Of a stretch of DNA of 64,000 nt, positions 1 through 12,174 are shown one piece after another. The position numbers were made by a program, and so were the translations under genes. Numbering within the stretch: position 1 is the stretch's first letter; each line of letters begins with the position of its first letter. Source of the stretch: Norana najaformis (Eukaryota; Annelida; Clitellata; Crassiclitellata; Hormogastridae); NCBI GenBank assembly GCA_964023275.1, contig OZ029915.1, positions 18,267,775-18,331,774 of the forward strand. The letters run 5' to 3'. The notes beneath the pieces are model-generated. The model was not told where the DNA came from. It worked only from the letters and a program-made list of their open reading frames with translations, and did no database searches.

Positions 1-643
1 TTCTACCATGACTGTATGACTGTGCTTAAAATTGTTGTGGAAGTTTGTTTGGTGTATTTTCTATGTAGGACTGTATGACAGGCACTGTTAATTACAACCA
101 AGGAAGAGTCTTTGTAAATTGCAAGTTGTAAATAGAACCACTGAAAATAGAAACTCACCACTGTTGTACAAGGCATGGTAAGCTTATGTAAAGATACGTA
201 TAAAATGCACGGAAGAGAGTGAACATCATTATTTATGACAGTATCATTGTTTTAGATGATGATTACAGAGTGGCCTCAAAATACTTTTTGTAGGATTATT
301 GGTCAACTAAACCGATTTCGTACCACTGACTGTTATGATCTCGAACTCAAGAAGCTTTATTACGCACATCTAATCCACTATTGTTCACTACTGCAATTAA
401 AAGCACAAAATGTGTCTCATGCACTTGTGTTTGATGTTAAATCAAAAGAAATATGTCAAGACAGAATGTGAAATTTACATTAGGCTGTTGAACTATAACT
501 AAGACTACTAATAACATGATGAAAATCACAAAAGATTATAACCATTTGTTTCACTTTTCACCCTTATTTTACATGGGTCAAACTGGTAAGATTAGTGCCC
601 TGTTTATATAAAACAAATACTAGGGCTACAAGAGATTTCTAAC
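1..643. other. AT-rich intronic sequence
   Basis: It follows the donor of the last visible hnRNP M-like exon, so it should be intron of that gene. Short ORFs here, such as one at 256-471, show no recognisable domain and are not flanked by convincing splice sites. I see no repeat family or further exon. Confidence 0.4.
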
Positions 644-3600
644 CTCTCGAACAATGATCATTCTTCCTCGAACTTCAGTTCGATGAAGTGAATGCATGGC
701 CTTCTGGGCCAATTCATAATTCTTTACTTCTACCACTCTGAAAATGATCAAACATAATCGCATACGAAGTAATAAGTACTAATTACAATTAAAGCTGAGG
801 AGTCACATACCTAAAGCAATAGTTTTAAAATCCACTGAATCAATTAAAAAACATGCAGACTGCCTCAGACTATACCAGATATACAGCCTCTATCTGGATG
901 CCACTATAGCAGAATTCCAAAAGCCACCACCAAAAAAGCCAGCTTCTCAAAGGTTGTCAAGAAGGAAACACAGAGCTAGACAATCACCTGGCTGATCAGA
1001 CATTCATCTGAGGCATAGCAACAAAAGCAGGAACACAAGGCCAAACCAAAATAGTATAGCAAAAAATCCAAAATGATCCTTACCCAACACCAGATGGCCG
1101 ACCATCAGGCCCATTGTATATTTCAACAAAATTTACTTCTGATTCAACTGTTAACAGAAACACACAAAGTGATGGCTGAAAAATGATGCTACGTATTTTT
1201 GGATCTACTTTTTTGACCATTTAATTGGTCTTTTCCAAAAAAGAGTCAGAGAGGCACTGCTTAAATGTTTTTACATTTTATTCAAACATAATTTTGAATA
1301 ACCATCATAACCCTCATCAGGCACATGCAAAAAGGACAAAATTACAATGTAGCAATTGTTGCAGCTAGCAGTTAATGACAAAAACTGATGATAAAGGTGA
1401 TTTTGGTGAATTTTGCACTCTATATTGCCAACTTGTTGACATCACACCCAGATTCCTGTGTTCAAGCAAAATTTCCTGGTGTCTTGAACCCAATTTAACT
1501 CCTCTGACAGTTTTACTGGACATACCTTTTATGAAATTAGAATAGAACTTTGCTGATTTAGGGAAAGGCCCAAAAATTTAGTTTGAATTACCAAATGATA
1601 GAATTTCCAAGCACTTATAAGTGTCATGGCACTGTAATGAGACTCCTCATATAAAATTCATCTACATGTTGTAGGACTGTTATTCTGGATTTATTCCATG
1701 TTGCCGATTGCTACATACCAGAGGGGATATTCACGACGCAGTAGCAAGTTCTACTACATAGTAAACAATTCGGCCTACTCAGGAGCAGTGAATCTAATTC
1801 GGTATGCACGACGACGTAGTAGCGCACAACGTCTTGAGTACCCCTACTTGACCTAGCTAGCACACATAAGTGGGCTACTAAGAAGTAAGAGGAAGAAAAC
1901 AACATGGCTGCTGTCATAATTTGACGCATTCAATGCAGTTTACGACGTCAAAGAGTATTCAGGGACCGTCAAAATCCTCTCGATTCATTCTCGGATGACG
2001 AACTTTATAATAGGTTTCGTTTTCGTCGTCACGAATTGCTGTTAATTTGTGATGAACTCAAGGACGATTTGGAATTCGCTGTACGACGACATGGGTCTCT
2101 GCCATGCGTAATGCAGGAACGATCAATGTTGAGCTAAATGTAACGGTAATTCTTCACAGCTATTGAGGAATCAAACTCATGCCACATCTATGCCTAATTT
2201 AAATTTTGTTGGGTTTGTTTTTAAGACATGGCAAGGCAAACTATTTATTGTGTGGTTATATGTAGTATTCATTTGGCATTGTAACACGTCAATATTGGAT
2301 TATGCATTGACCAAACAAAAATTACAGACATGTTTTTCATTTATACCTTTTTATTTACTTTAGGTAAGCTGCAATGCAATAACTAATAACGATACACAAA
2401 ATGCGAATTCACATACAAATAATTTTGCTATATTACAATTTATGATAACGATTAGAAATTCATGTTTTGTTAATCAAGGAGGAATTGTACACCTGCAGGT
2501 GATGCTGACTCTACAATTCTATGCGACTGGAACATTCCAAAGCATCGTTGGAGAGCTCTTTGGCGTTGATCAGTCAACAGCAAGTCGAGCCATCAGCCGT
2601 GTCACCAAGTCACTTGCGCAACAGATGCCAAAATGGTTTCGTCTACCCAGCTAGGAAGAAGCTGATGCAGCAAAGGCCAAATTCTAGGCAAAGGCCGGAT
2701 TCCCATACGTCATTGGCTGTATCGATGGGACCCATGTTCAAATACTGGCACCAACTGAAAACGAGCATGAATATGTGAATCGGAAGAATTTCCACTCCAT
2801 AAATGTGCAGGTTACAGCTTCATTCCTGTAACAGACTATTGTTGCCTGTCCATGTTTTTTACCTCTTAAGTTACTGAAAACATTGTCATATTTTTATGTA
2901 TTCACTTCATTACTGTAGGATAGTCGCTGGGTTTTTCAAATGTAAAGCTACTGCATTAAAGAGTGATATTTGTGTTTTAACAGATCATCTGTGATGCTGA
3001 TATAAGAATCATCAATTGTGTTGCCAAGTGGCCTGGTGCTGTTCACGACACTCGAATTCTTCGTGAATCAGCCATCTTCGAAGCGTTTGAGAGCAGCCAG
3101 AAGCCATTGTCTGGTTTCATCCTTGCCGACAGCGGCTACATGCTGCGTGACTGGTTGATGATGACCATTGTGGACATTCGTTCACCGAAGGATGCATACA
3201 ATACTGCTCACTGAGGGACCCGCTGTACCGTCGAGCGCTGTACTGGTGTTCTCAAGCATCGTTGGCACTGTCTTCACAATGATCTTCGGGTTGCATCAGA
3301 GAAGGCATGTAAGATTGTCTGCGCACATGTTGTCCTGCACAATCGTGTGATGCAGTTGAACCATGTCCTTGACGACAATTTTACGGACAACAATGACGAT
3401 GATGGTGACAACGTCACTACAGGCATAACACAAACCATCACTAAGCAGGCACGAGTAGCTGCAGGGAAGGCAGCAAGGGACCGACTGATAATGTCTTTTT
3501 ATAATTTCAGGGATTATTACTGCATAATTGTGTTCTTTTTTGTAATTTCAGGGATCATAACTGCATAATTGTGTTTTTTGTAATTTCAGGGACCGTAACT

Positions 3601-6600
3601 GCATAATTGTATGTTTTTTTGTAATTTCAGATACCGTTACTGCATAATTGCGTTGTTTTTGTAATTTCAGGGATCATTACTGCATAATTTTGTTCTTTTT
3701 TGTAATTTCAGGAATCATTACTGCATAATTTTCTGTAGTGTTATGGAAGTTGAGAAGTAGTGACCAAATGCATCACTTCTCAGCAAATAAACCCTGTACA
3801 TTTGGATGGCTCATTCGTCAGCTCATTCAAGTAGGATTTATCATATGGGTTATGATTGCGGGTGGGTTTCTCATTCAATTATCTGTCTATCATAGTGTGT
3901 CCTTTTCCATGTCTCTGTCTGTGGTTCTGTGCTTTTGCTTGTCTGGGTCTTAGTCGTTGTGGGCGTCCATCTTGTGTCTCATACAAGAGTCTCTGTTGCT
4001 TTACCTCAATTGCCCGTTTCTCATTTGTTGCACTGTGTTTCTCTGTTTGGGTATCTTTCATTTTTCTCCCTATCTTTGTCACTGTTACTGTACTTCTTCC
4101 TTAGTCTGTGGAGAATAATAGAGTAACATATAACTGGGTTACACAAAATTCAAAATTTCTGTTTAGGATCTTTGTCACTGTGTTTGGTATATCTGTACTT
4201 CTTCCTTAGTCTGTGGAGAACGGTAATGACATCAACCCAAGTTACACAAAATTCAAAATTTTACTGGGAATGTGAAAGACATTCAAGAAAGCTGAAAGCA
4301 AATAAGCAGTGGAGACCTCGCCAAAACCTCCACGTGGTGGTCTCTGGGCATGCACACAATCATGTGTGCATGGCAAAAATTGGCAGTCTAATCACACACA
4401 ACTGCATTAAAAAAGCTATAACCAAATATGGCAGCACTTTGTGATGAGGAAGAATGTTGATATGGGATTAGCATGAGATGAGATACTAGACGAGCACTGC
4501 TTTCGTTATAAGATATGAAAGAGTTAAACTTTTATTAATAATGTCAACATATAACTCACTAATAACTACAAACAATAAACCTTTCTGTATCCCTTCTAAA
4601 TGTCCTTACATTTTAGACGCTGAATTTCAAGCAATGTCTTCTCCTTCTGAAGTTCAATTAGTTCATATTTAGCTGTGTTCTTCTTAATGTTAACGGTATT
4701 TTTTTCTATTTCTGACTGTAACCAGGAATTAAACAAGGCGCTGTCTTCTTCACTTGTACTCGACACTGCACGTCGCTTTGAACGCTTCAGTTTCACAACC
4801 CTCAGACGTGACGGATCTGGAGCGGTGCTAGTCTTGGGTGATGAATGCAGGTTCAAGACCGTCTTTTCCAGCGGTTGAAGGTCATCGTCACCGGATGCTG
4901 GGGCATTCATCGTGGAGACTGGCAATGACGACAACTCTGCCACGTTGCATGTTGACTGTTGGCTGTACTCATCTGTCACTCATAAACACACAAACAGCAA
5001 TAAGTAACAATATTACTAAAACTTTGCCAAAATACTGCAAGTGCGCTTTTATGTGTTTATATACACGTACACTGGTGACGGTGTAAAGTGATAACAGTTA
5101 CAGTTCATTGGCAGAACCAGCCGTATACACTGAGATGCTGAAAAATTTAGTGTCAGCAATTCTGTGCAAACGTGTCCCATATGTGAAGCATCATGTTTTC
5201 TGCCTCTGTAAACTCCTTTTGCAAATAATAAATGCATTACTCAAAAAGTTACTGCCCTATTTTAGATATACTGCATAACTTGTACTCACCAATTATGTTG
5301 TCTGGATGACTTGCTTGGACTGAACATGCAAGAAAGCTGTCAGTACCAACCACTGTAACAAAAAGGCATTGCCATATACTTGCCATTCCTATTGTTAATG
5401 ATAAAATTTCTCATGGTTGCAACACTCAAATAAACCTACATCGCTACTCATTGGTGAGTTGCATTTCAGCAGTAGCATTTGCATGCGGTTTCTTATACTG
5501 TATCAGAAAGAGGATGGCCTTTCATTTAGAAGTAAATAATAAATGTTTACACATTATAAAGTTAACAAATCGCCATCAGTCATCGGCTCCCTTGAGGTCT
5601 CCAAACATGCCCCTGAAAGCAACGGCATCCTAACGCTGTGTGCAAATTGAGAGGCGCTGAAAGAAATGGGTTGTCTCACGTAAATTAATTAAGAAAATTA
5701 GGAAATTAGTTAAGAAAAATGCCGTTATCAGCGGTGTACATACCTGCAATTCCCGACATGGAGTCACTCCTGTCTCCAATGATAAGAAGGATCAACTCCT
5801 TAAAGGGTGTCTCTTTCATGGGACCACCGCCTCCTGTCTTTTTCTGACTCAGCTGCTCCTTAAACACAGCTGCTTTTAAATCCCTCCACTTCGTTTTTAC
5901 ATCTTCTTCGCTTCTCGCAACACCTCGGTTGCAGACATTCACCAAGAGGGTAACCCTAGCCCACGCCTCCTTCTTGCGCCGTGCTGTCAGGGCACCCTGC
6001 AACTTGGACTGTATGGTGTCCTTCTCTTGTGCAATCCCCTCCAATGTGCACAGCACCTCCTCATCTGTGAAGTTTGGCTTGCGTTGCCGTTTTTTTCGCT
6101 CTCCATTGTACTTATACACAATAACACCATACGCGCGATTACTAAAAGCTTTGATTCCTCATCAGACATCTAAGCGCATGCGCCAGTAGCCAAAACACGC
6201 CAAAAGCGATGCACCCTGGGTGAGAAATATTCCGTCGCTCGCTGGATGCAGCGAATAGCTATTCGGTTCTCTACTACTGCATCATGCATACTGTTTGTCG
6301 GCGGCTACTTGGTTAGTAGTTACTTACCGAGTAGGCGCTATTTGCCTCGTAGCTTACTACTGCGTCGTGCATACGGCCCCAGCACCTTAGGCATAATATA
6401 ATATTAATCAATAATTTGTCAGTTGTATCATGAATGGCAACAAATATTCGAAGTTGTGGAAACCAGAACACTGACCAAGTTGGCTAATAAAGCAGACAAA
6501 CTTTGATGCTTGGTTGTAATCCTAACAGAAAAGTTGTCTGAAGATAGATGAAATGGGCAAGGTGCCTTACAACAGAGCTCTGTATGCTCTGGTTTGATTC

Positions 6601-9600
6601 AATATAAACTATGACTGGTTCAAATAACTTTGAACTATACAATTGAACTGTAAAACTACTAACAATCTATCAGTAAGAATCGGCCATTGGGATCAACTGT
6701 GTGGAACAGAGACAGTGAAGTGTTTACAACTTCATTGTCCATGAATGATGATAAACTGCTAAGGCAGTCTGCTCATTAGTGATCTGAAGAAGGAACAGTT
6801 TCATTGGGTATGACACAGCTAACAGTTGGCTGTGTAAATCAGACATTCTCAATTCTTAAGAAGTTTGCTTCCGAAGACAAAATTTTGTGTAGTGAAAATG
6901 ATCAACATTCATCCATGCAGGTCTACGAGCTAATCATGCGACAACTGGAGGAGACGAGGTTTGGAGTAGGTGAGAACACCTGATGTCTTCAATCAGAAAA
7001 ATTACACTAGGTTGGAAGAGCAAGCTCTACCTTGCTTAAAATGCTTATGACTACATAGCTTCCAACAGAAATCTGCTAAGATGCAATTTCTACACAAGAT
7101 CATCATCAAATGAAGCTACTAAATGAGGTGCGCAATAAATCCAGCACCGAGTCAATAGATGCTCGTGTAATCGTAATCCCGAGATTTCTACAGCGCCCAA
7201 CAAAAGCTGCGCTGCGGGGAACAACTTATTTACAGGCACTCAGCCAAAACAAAATCGACAGGACAAAAGGGTCCTGTTCCAGGTCAAAATCCAAAAGTCA
7301 GACCGAGAGACAGCATGGCAGCTATGGGGTGGTGGTGTTTGGGGTTGAAGAGCAGAGAGAGATAACAGGAAGAAGGGGTGTCAGGATAGGATCTGTGAAA
7401 GAGGAATGTTCTGAGTTTTGAGTGAAAGGCCAAAGCAGAAATTGCAAGCGGTGGAGCATCTGACAGTTTTTTGTCACCTATGAAGACGTAGGGTGGGAGT
7501 TGTTGTATTGCACCAACAGTTATCAATCAGTGAAGCACATAGAATAACAGATTTCTTTAGTCTGTTGGAGTCAATAGAAATTAGTGCACTGTTGAATGCA
7601 TTTTTGGGCTGAAATATATCATGACCTCGTGGGTAAGGCGTCTGAGATACATCTGGAGTCAATGGCGTCACAGATGTCCAAGATGAGCCTTATTCACTTC
7701 CTGAAGCCTGACTAGCTGTGACATGAGTTTGCTCGCTTCTTCATAGTTTGTATGATGGGTCAGAAAACTGTCGCATTTCTGGGGGGGTTTATTCCAGAGT
7801 GGTGGGGCAGCTATGGCTATGGAGCGATTACCAAATTTTAAGGGTGAGGTGACGGGCAGAAGAGGAGCGGGTTGAGCGAAGCAGTTGTAATGTAAATAAC
7901 TGACAAAGATAGGAGGGTTGGGAAGATTGAAGTGTGTTGTAGGTAAGTGATAGGACTTTGTACTCGATTCGTTCAGGTATTTTAAGACAGTGTAGTGATT
8001 TAAGAACAGGAGTGATGTGATGGTGTTTGGGGTTTTTTGTGACAGCACGAGCAAGAGCATTCTGTATGGCTTTAAAGCGGCTTATTTGGGTGGAGCCTAT
8101 GTTCAGGAATAGTGAATTGCAATAGTCTAATTTAGCATGGACTATGGAGGTGGCGATGGTTGATGCAGTTTTCAAGTCAAGCATAGGGCGGATTCTGCGA
8201 AGGTCAGGGATATGCATAAAGCAAGAGCGGGAGAGATGGGTAATGTGATCAGAGAAGCTGAGGTTTTGGTTGAAGATCACACCTAGGTTACAGATAGAAG
8301 AGTTAGTGTTAAAGGTGTGTGTGCAGGCTGAAAGAGACAGAGGAATCTGAAATTTTCTTGAGCTGGTCGCGTAGGCCTATAACTATGAATTCAGTTTTGG
8401 TTGGGTTCAATCACAGGAGATTAGATGTCATCCAGGAGGAGATCTGGGTAACCGTACAAAGAAGATGATCTATGGAGTCGTTGAAACAGTTTGGAGAAAA
8501 AGAGATGAACAGTTGAGTGTCATCATAATAAAGCTGATGATCAACTTTGCTTGCTTTTATAAGTGAACTGAGTGGAGTAGTGTAGAGGATAAACAGGAGA
8601 GGTTCAAGAACAAAGCCCTGTGGGACTCCATAAGTGAGAGGGCATGATTGGGATGAGGTTTCCGATATTTTGACGGAGAAAGAGAGGGAGGAGAGATAGG
8701 ATTGTATCCAGGTTAGAGCAGTGTCAGTAAAAGCGAACCAGGTTGAAAGTAGGTAGGTAGGTAGTCTAGAATTTAATAGGTATAATTTGATAATCCAGGA
8801 TGGCTGACATTGCTTTGTAGAAAATTTAGTTAAGTTACCCATTTGGACATTAAATTTCTATTAACTGAAATGAGGGTAATTGTCTACAGACTAGATTACA
8901 AATAACTTTGTCTCTACAACAAGTTACATTTGTGTTAAAACATAGCTATTCTATATGTAATTCAGACAGCCATCAAATTTCTCACTACATGTACCTATAA
9001 ATTAGATGTAAAAGTAAATCTAGATTTCTCAGTGCCACACAAAAGCTGCATCAGGGATACCAGCTTAGTAACTGGTGCTATATCAAATCAAGTCCACAAG
9101 AGCTAGGTAGTTTGGTCAGTTTCGGTGCCAGATCAGAATCCATGGTAGGTCAAGCCAGGGAGACAACATGGTGCTACGGTAAAAATAGTTGGTGATGGTG
9201 GTCACAAGACGGTACAGGAGCGGAAGCAGGACAAGATAGCTTGAGAAGTTCGGTTTTCAGTCATGAGTGAAAAGCTGCAGGACAGAAGGCAAGTGAAGGA
9301 GTGCTCATATTGACAGGCAGGAAAGGTGGTTCAGCAAACTGGCAGAGGTCTTTCAGGAGTTCATTCCAAAGAGCTGGTGCCGCATAGATTAAGAAGTGGT
9401 TATAGAATTTGAGGGAGAAGGAGACTAGAAGCTGCAAAAAGAGAAAAGTATCAGGAAGAACAAGTAGATCTGGGCAGCTGGACAGTGACTAGCTGGCAAA
9501 TGTAAGAGGGTTGAGAAGTTTGAAGGCCAAGTAAGGGATATGTTTCTGTAATGGATGTGCTAAGGAAGTGATCTGAGCACTAGGTATATACGGTGGTGTT

Positions 9601-12174
9601 TGGCAGTTTTCGTAACTGCAACTGATTGTTAAAGGCATTTTATCTGCTATGAGGCGACATAATAGAAGAGGGAATTGCAGTAGTCAAGTCTGGAGTGAAC
9701 AACTGATATGGTTATTTGTGCAGGCAGTTTTATAATCAACTACGGGAAGAAGTCAGCAGAGGTACTAGCACGTATGTATCATACGCACGCATGAATCTAG
9801 ACATTTATACACTGGTTTTTACAGATTTTTAAAAGTACAGTTCCAGAATCACTACATATGTCCAATTCATTTGACACTCAGAAATGAAACAGCTTATCTT
9901 TCATCCATGTAGCATAAGGAGACACTGTTTAACAACACCACTAGTTGAGTAACATCAGCTCACACCTTTTCTCATGAAACTCAAACAGAACATTACTCTT
10001 CTGGCTTTATCTTACCCTTCTTCATGCCATTAACTGAACATCTACCCTGTAAAATGAATAAAAACATTCAAATATGTTGTCATTAAAATAGCTAAACTTG
10101 TTTTAAGAATTATATGCAATAAAAATGCTTACTCTTTTCTCGGAATAGATCTTTCAGCTCTTGCCATTTCATTTCATAGGGAATATTAGAAATGTGGAGT
10201 CGGACTCTCGTGTTGAGATCTTTTGTTGGTTTCTTAATGAGAACATTATCTGGCTCAGATGTATCACTAAACATTCAAAAACAAGAAAGACTGAATATAA
10301 CCTATTATATTAGCAATTAGTGATTATATCAGCAGTGCTCAAGTTACATAAACTTTAGCACCAATACTTAACTACAGCGTTTGATGCAAAAAAGGCAAAC
10401 ATGCATAATACACATACCTTTCCAAAGGCTCTGACCTACACGTCAATTTCAAACTCACAAAAAATCAATAATGAGACAAGCCTTCCCTTGAACTGGCCAT
10501 CACATAACATATTACAACCTTACTTGGGCAAAGTTATTGGGGATCGTGCTTTCTGTTCGGCCTCGCCTGCGATTTGGAACAACATTCCTTTCTCTATCCG
10601 ATCCGCTCCATCAGTCTCATGCTTCAAGCGGCAACTTAAAACCTTCTATTTTACCAACTCACCTATCACCTAGTTTTCCCTCTTTTGCAACTGCCTGACT
10701 CCCCCTGAGCGACTGACCATGCCTCTGATTCAAATTATTTTTGATGTCTGGCAAGTTAATCTCTTAATATTCATTCATTCATTCATATATTTCAACCTGT
10801 TGCTGAATATGAAAGCAAAAAATTATCTTTGCATTTAAAAAAAACAACTTTTCTGTATCTCATATTTACAAAAGTATAGAATCATAATATCACCATCAGC
10901 TATCACCAACAACTCACTGACTGTGGATTAGCATAAGGTAAAACTTGCTTTCTTTGTCACAAATTATTTTACATGTTAAATTTTGTTTCCAATCATGAAA
11001 AATTGTTTCTACTGCTAGAAAGCAATGTTAAAATGTCCATGGTTAGTGCTAGTGTAACAAGAACGTTTGCAAACTTCTCCTTTAAACTGATTGCAGTAAA
11101 TAAACAAATCAAGATTCTTTTTTGCATTCACTGGAAAATGTAAAAACTGTTGATGCACAGACTGGGTTGTGTTCCGATCCAGGAAACAAGTGGCCAGCAA
11201 TAAAGCATTGTTTATGAAATGCCAGCCATTATTACCATTTCATTTAAATTATAATGTACTTACGAATTCTGAAAATGTTGTCATAAAACTGTTTAATGCA
11301 ACAGCTGTGACAGAATATGCACTACAATGTAGTGCCTACCATTTCTCAGTAGCGTAGACTCTAACAGACTGTACATGGGGACCTTAAATGGCGTGGGCAG
11401 CACTGGTGAGGGATCTCACACAATCACTTCATTAAAAAACGAGCAGGGTCAAGGCCATATGGTTGCTTCTGAAAAATGTGTATGTACAGTTTATTTATTT
11501 TACATTTATACAATAATTTACAATACTGAAAGCAAGTTTACCTATTACTGCATTTGGTCTACTTATAATGGTTTCTGTTTCTTGCACCTGATAATAGTTT
11601 CTCAACTTCACACATTCTTGGCTTCCAGGAACAAAGAGGCTTGGTTAGCACCATGTTATAGTTGCTTAGGTGCCAAAACCAGAAAACATCCATACCATAT
11701 CACATTGTATCATCAATCTTTACACCCTGATAGATGAACACAAAAAACTGTCATTGATTGCCCATTGGTTTTATCTACATATCCAATGCCAAACACCAGC
11801 CACCATAGCCCTCTGTCTGTCTACCGACTGTTGGAAATTGACCTGAAACCGATTCCGAACTTATGTGCCTATCCACTTTGTTTTGACTGAGCGCCTTTGA
11901 ATAAGCTGGTTCCCGCGACTTAGCTTTCGTTGGGCGCTGTAGAATTCTCGAGTTTACGATAGTGTTTTCTCATTCGTTGGCTTCTATAGCGCCATTTCCA
12001 TAATACACAAGCAACTGACGTCAAGATTAAACTGGGATAAGACGGTGCTAGCAGATAAAGTCATACAAAGAAAACTGAACGCTTGCTAATACAGTACTAC
12101 ACTTATCAGACAGAAACTCACCCTTCCGTAAGCTGACGTTTACGCGAATTCAAAGCAGCCAGATCATCCGCCAT
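644..12174 (-). CDS. hnRNP M/MYEF2-like RRM protein, 5' part (four exons)
   Basis: Four minus-strand coding exons chain in one frame: 12122-12174, 10133-10266, 1084-1147 and 644-737, all GT-AG. They encode 115 residues and the gene continues past the left edge. The start is the ATG at 12174 ([12 protein letters not shown]...). Residues about 38-115 form an RNA recognition motif: RNP2-like LHISNI near residue 40, then [22 protein letters not shown], and an RNP1-like strand GVGVVEV near 82-88, ending RGRMIIVRE. The NIP-x3-KWQ-x-LKDL pattern is what I recall of the first RRM of hnRNP M and MYEF2, nuclear RNA-binding splicing regulators. The identification is by family resemblance; the later RRMs are not in the window. 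The intron between exons 2 and 3 is 9 kb and hosts a Harbinger element and several LINE fragments. Confidence 0.75.
1929..3520 (+). pseudogene. Harbinger DDE transposase (HARBI1-like), three premature stops
   Basis: Three exons can be read: about 1929-2106, 2499-2810 and 2984 to about 3500. The first junction joins SLPC to [14 protein letters not shown] across a GTAATG donor and a CAG acceptor. Domain order matches DDE_Tnp_4 nucleases: a helical N-terminal region ([17 protein letters not shown]), a helix-turn-helix segment with [15 protein letters not shown], the first catalytic Asp in [10 protein letters not shown] near 2725, the second in ILADSGY near 3129, and the Glu in [15 protein letters not shown] near 3232. 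In-frame stops at 2652-2654 (TAG), 2685-2687 (TAG) and 3212-3214 (TGA) make it non-functional as read. The TGA replaces the codon after the YNTAH segment just before the catalytic Glu. The C-terminal end is acidic ([14 protein letters not shown]) and runs into a minisatellite. Confidence 0.82.
3493..3731 (+). repeat. Six-copy, about 40-bp minisatellite resembling 3' splice sites
   Basis: Six tandem units have TTTCAG ends at 3510, 3551, 3589, 3630, 3670 and 3711 (spacing 38-41 bases). Each reads roughly polyT, GTAATTTCAG, GGATCATTACTGCATAATT. The polypyrimidine-CAG part looks like an intron acceptor. The array lies at the 3' end of the Harbinger transposase. Confidence 0.9.
4073..4261 (+). repeat. 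Two-copy tandem duplication, unit about 100 bp
   Basis: The phrases TCTTTGTCACTG, TACTTCTTCCTTAGTCTGTGG and GTTACACAAAATTCAAAATT occur in the same order at 4073-4160 and 4169-4261, with point differences and small indels. It lies inside the Harbinger element, in non-coding sequence between the two genes. Confidence 0.75.
4596..6119 (-). CDS. Myb/SANT-like DNA-binding protein of the Harbinger element
   Basis: Three minus-strand exons join in frame: 5744-6119, 5290-5352 and 4596-4978, all GT-AG. The product is about 273 residues. The first exon carries the DNA-binding domain: [17 protein letters not shown], the tryptophan in [13 protein letters not shown], and [17 protein letters not shown], the spacing of Myb/SANT-like domains. 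The middle exon gives [22 protein letters not shown]. The last exon has a basic run ([11 protein letters not shown]) and a charged C-terminal helix ([17 protein letters not shown]). In PIF/Harbinger elements this protein usually binds DNA and brings the transposase to the nucleus. There is no in-frame ATG upstream of 6119; an ATG opening MSDEESK at 6169 is in another frame, so the 5' end has a frameshift or a missing exon. Confidence 0.72.
6381..7164. other. Intronic sequence without recognisable features
   Basis: This lies between the Harbinger right end and a dispersed repeat, inside the hnRNP M-like intron. I see no exon, protein similarity or repeat structure here. Confidence 0.35.
7165..7450 (-). 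repeat. Dispersed SINE-like repeat, near full length, reverse orientation
   Basis: This belongs to a family seen at least five times in the window. Its 3' signature is TCGTTGGGCGCTGTAGAAAT followed by CTCGAGATTACGA, and its 5' part includes AGGCCTTTCACTCAAAACTG. Here the signature appears complemented at 7165-7210 (GATTTCTACAGCGCCCAACA). Other copies are near 11835, 13085 (split), 43945 and 63285. Confidence 0.7.
7466..8860 (-). mobile_element. CR1/L2-like LINE, 3' half with reverse transcriptase
   Basis: Reading the minus strand, broken frames give the back half of a non-LTR reverse transcriptase: [43 protein letters not shown] (catalytic box, normally Y/F-x-DD), [25 protein letters not shown] and the C-terminal [14 protein letters not shown]. 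It is 5'-truncated near 8860. Frame changes near 8060 and 8280 and a stop before the last segment show decay. The 3' 265 bp is almost identical to a second copy at 15780, so the family was active fairly recently. Confidence 0.8.
9190..9720 (-). mobile_element. Decayed LINE reverse transcriptase C-terminal fragment
   Basis: The complement of 9640-9720 reads [13 protein letters not shown] and later parts resemble the ALWNELL segment common to CR1/L2 C-termini, with several stops. No intact frame remains. Confidence 0.55.
10401..10760 (+). mobile_element. LINE 3' fragment (reverse transcriptase C-terminus)
   Basis: The plus-strand frame 10401-10673 contains [20 protein letters not shown] and [12 protein letters not shown], the C-terminal pattern of CR1/L2-like polyproteins (usually APxLWNxLP...FKxxLKTxLF). 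The 5' part is missing. It lies in the first intron of the hnRNP M-like gene. Confidence 0.65.
11835..11965 (+). repeat. Dispersed SINE-like repeat, 3' part
   Basis: It contains GACCTGAAACC, TTTGTTTTGACTGAGCGCC, AATAAGCTGG and TTTCGTTGGGCGCTGTAGAA followed by TTCTCGAGTTTACGA, matching the copies at 43945 and 63285. It is truncated at the 5' side and lies just downstream of the first exon of the hnRNP M-like gene. Confidence 0.65.

Larger units (their letters stand above)
1723..6380. mobile_element. Harbinger/PIF-type DNA transposon, degenerate
   Basis: The ends are imperfect terminal inverted repeats. The left end reads GGGGATATTCACGACGCAG and the complement of the right end reads GGGGCCGTATGCACGACGCAG. 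Similarity continues weakly inward (CGGCCTACTC versus GCGCCTACTC), and extra subterminal copies of the GTATGCACGACG motif occur near 1803 and 6285. Inside are a DDE transposase on the plus strand and a Myb/SANT-like gene on the minus strand, the two-gene layout typical of PIF/Harbinger elements. The transposase is broken while the partner gene reads open. No clean target duplication was found at the ends. The element sits in the large intron of the hnRNP M-like gene. Confidence 0.75.

Noticed and set aside
256-471. 71-codon open frame near the left edge
   Set aside because: No domain, AT-driven composition, lies in an intron of the minus-strand gene and has no splice support.
1711-1929. Minus-strand open frame across the Harbinger left end
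   Set aside because: It spans the inverted repeat and flank, with no similarity; the real coding there is the plus-strand transposase.
2652-2687. Two in-frame TAG codons as evidence for a TAG-reassigned genetic code
   Set aside because: A third stop is TGA, and the host genes end at TAA and TGA and contain no internal TAG, so the transposase is simply decayed.
3493-3731. Possible CRISPR-like array
   Set aside because: Units abut without unique spacers; it is a tandem minisatellite in a eukaryotic transposon.
3738-4126. Membrane-like open frames in several frames
   Set aside because: Hydrophobicity comes from a T-rich stretch inside the Harbinger element; frames overlap and share no start context.
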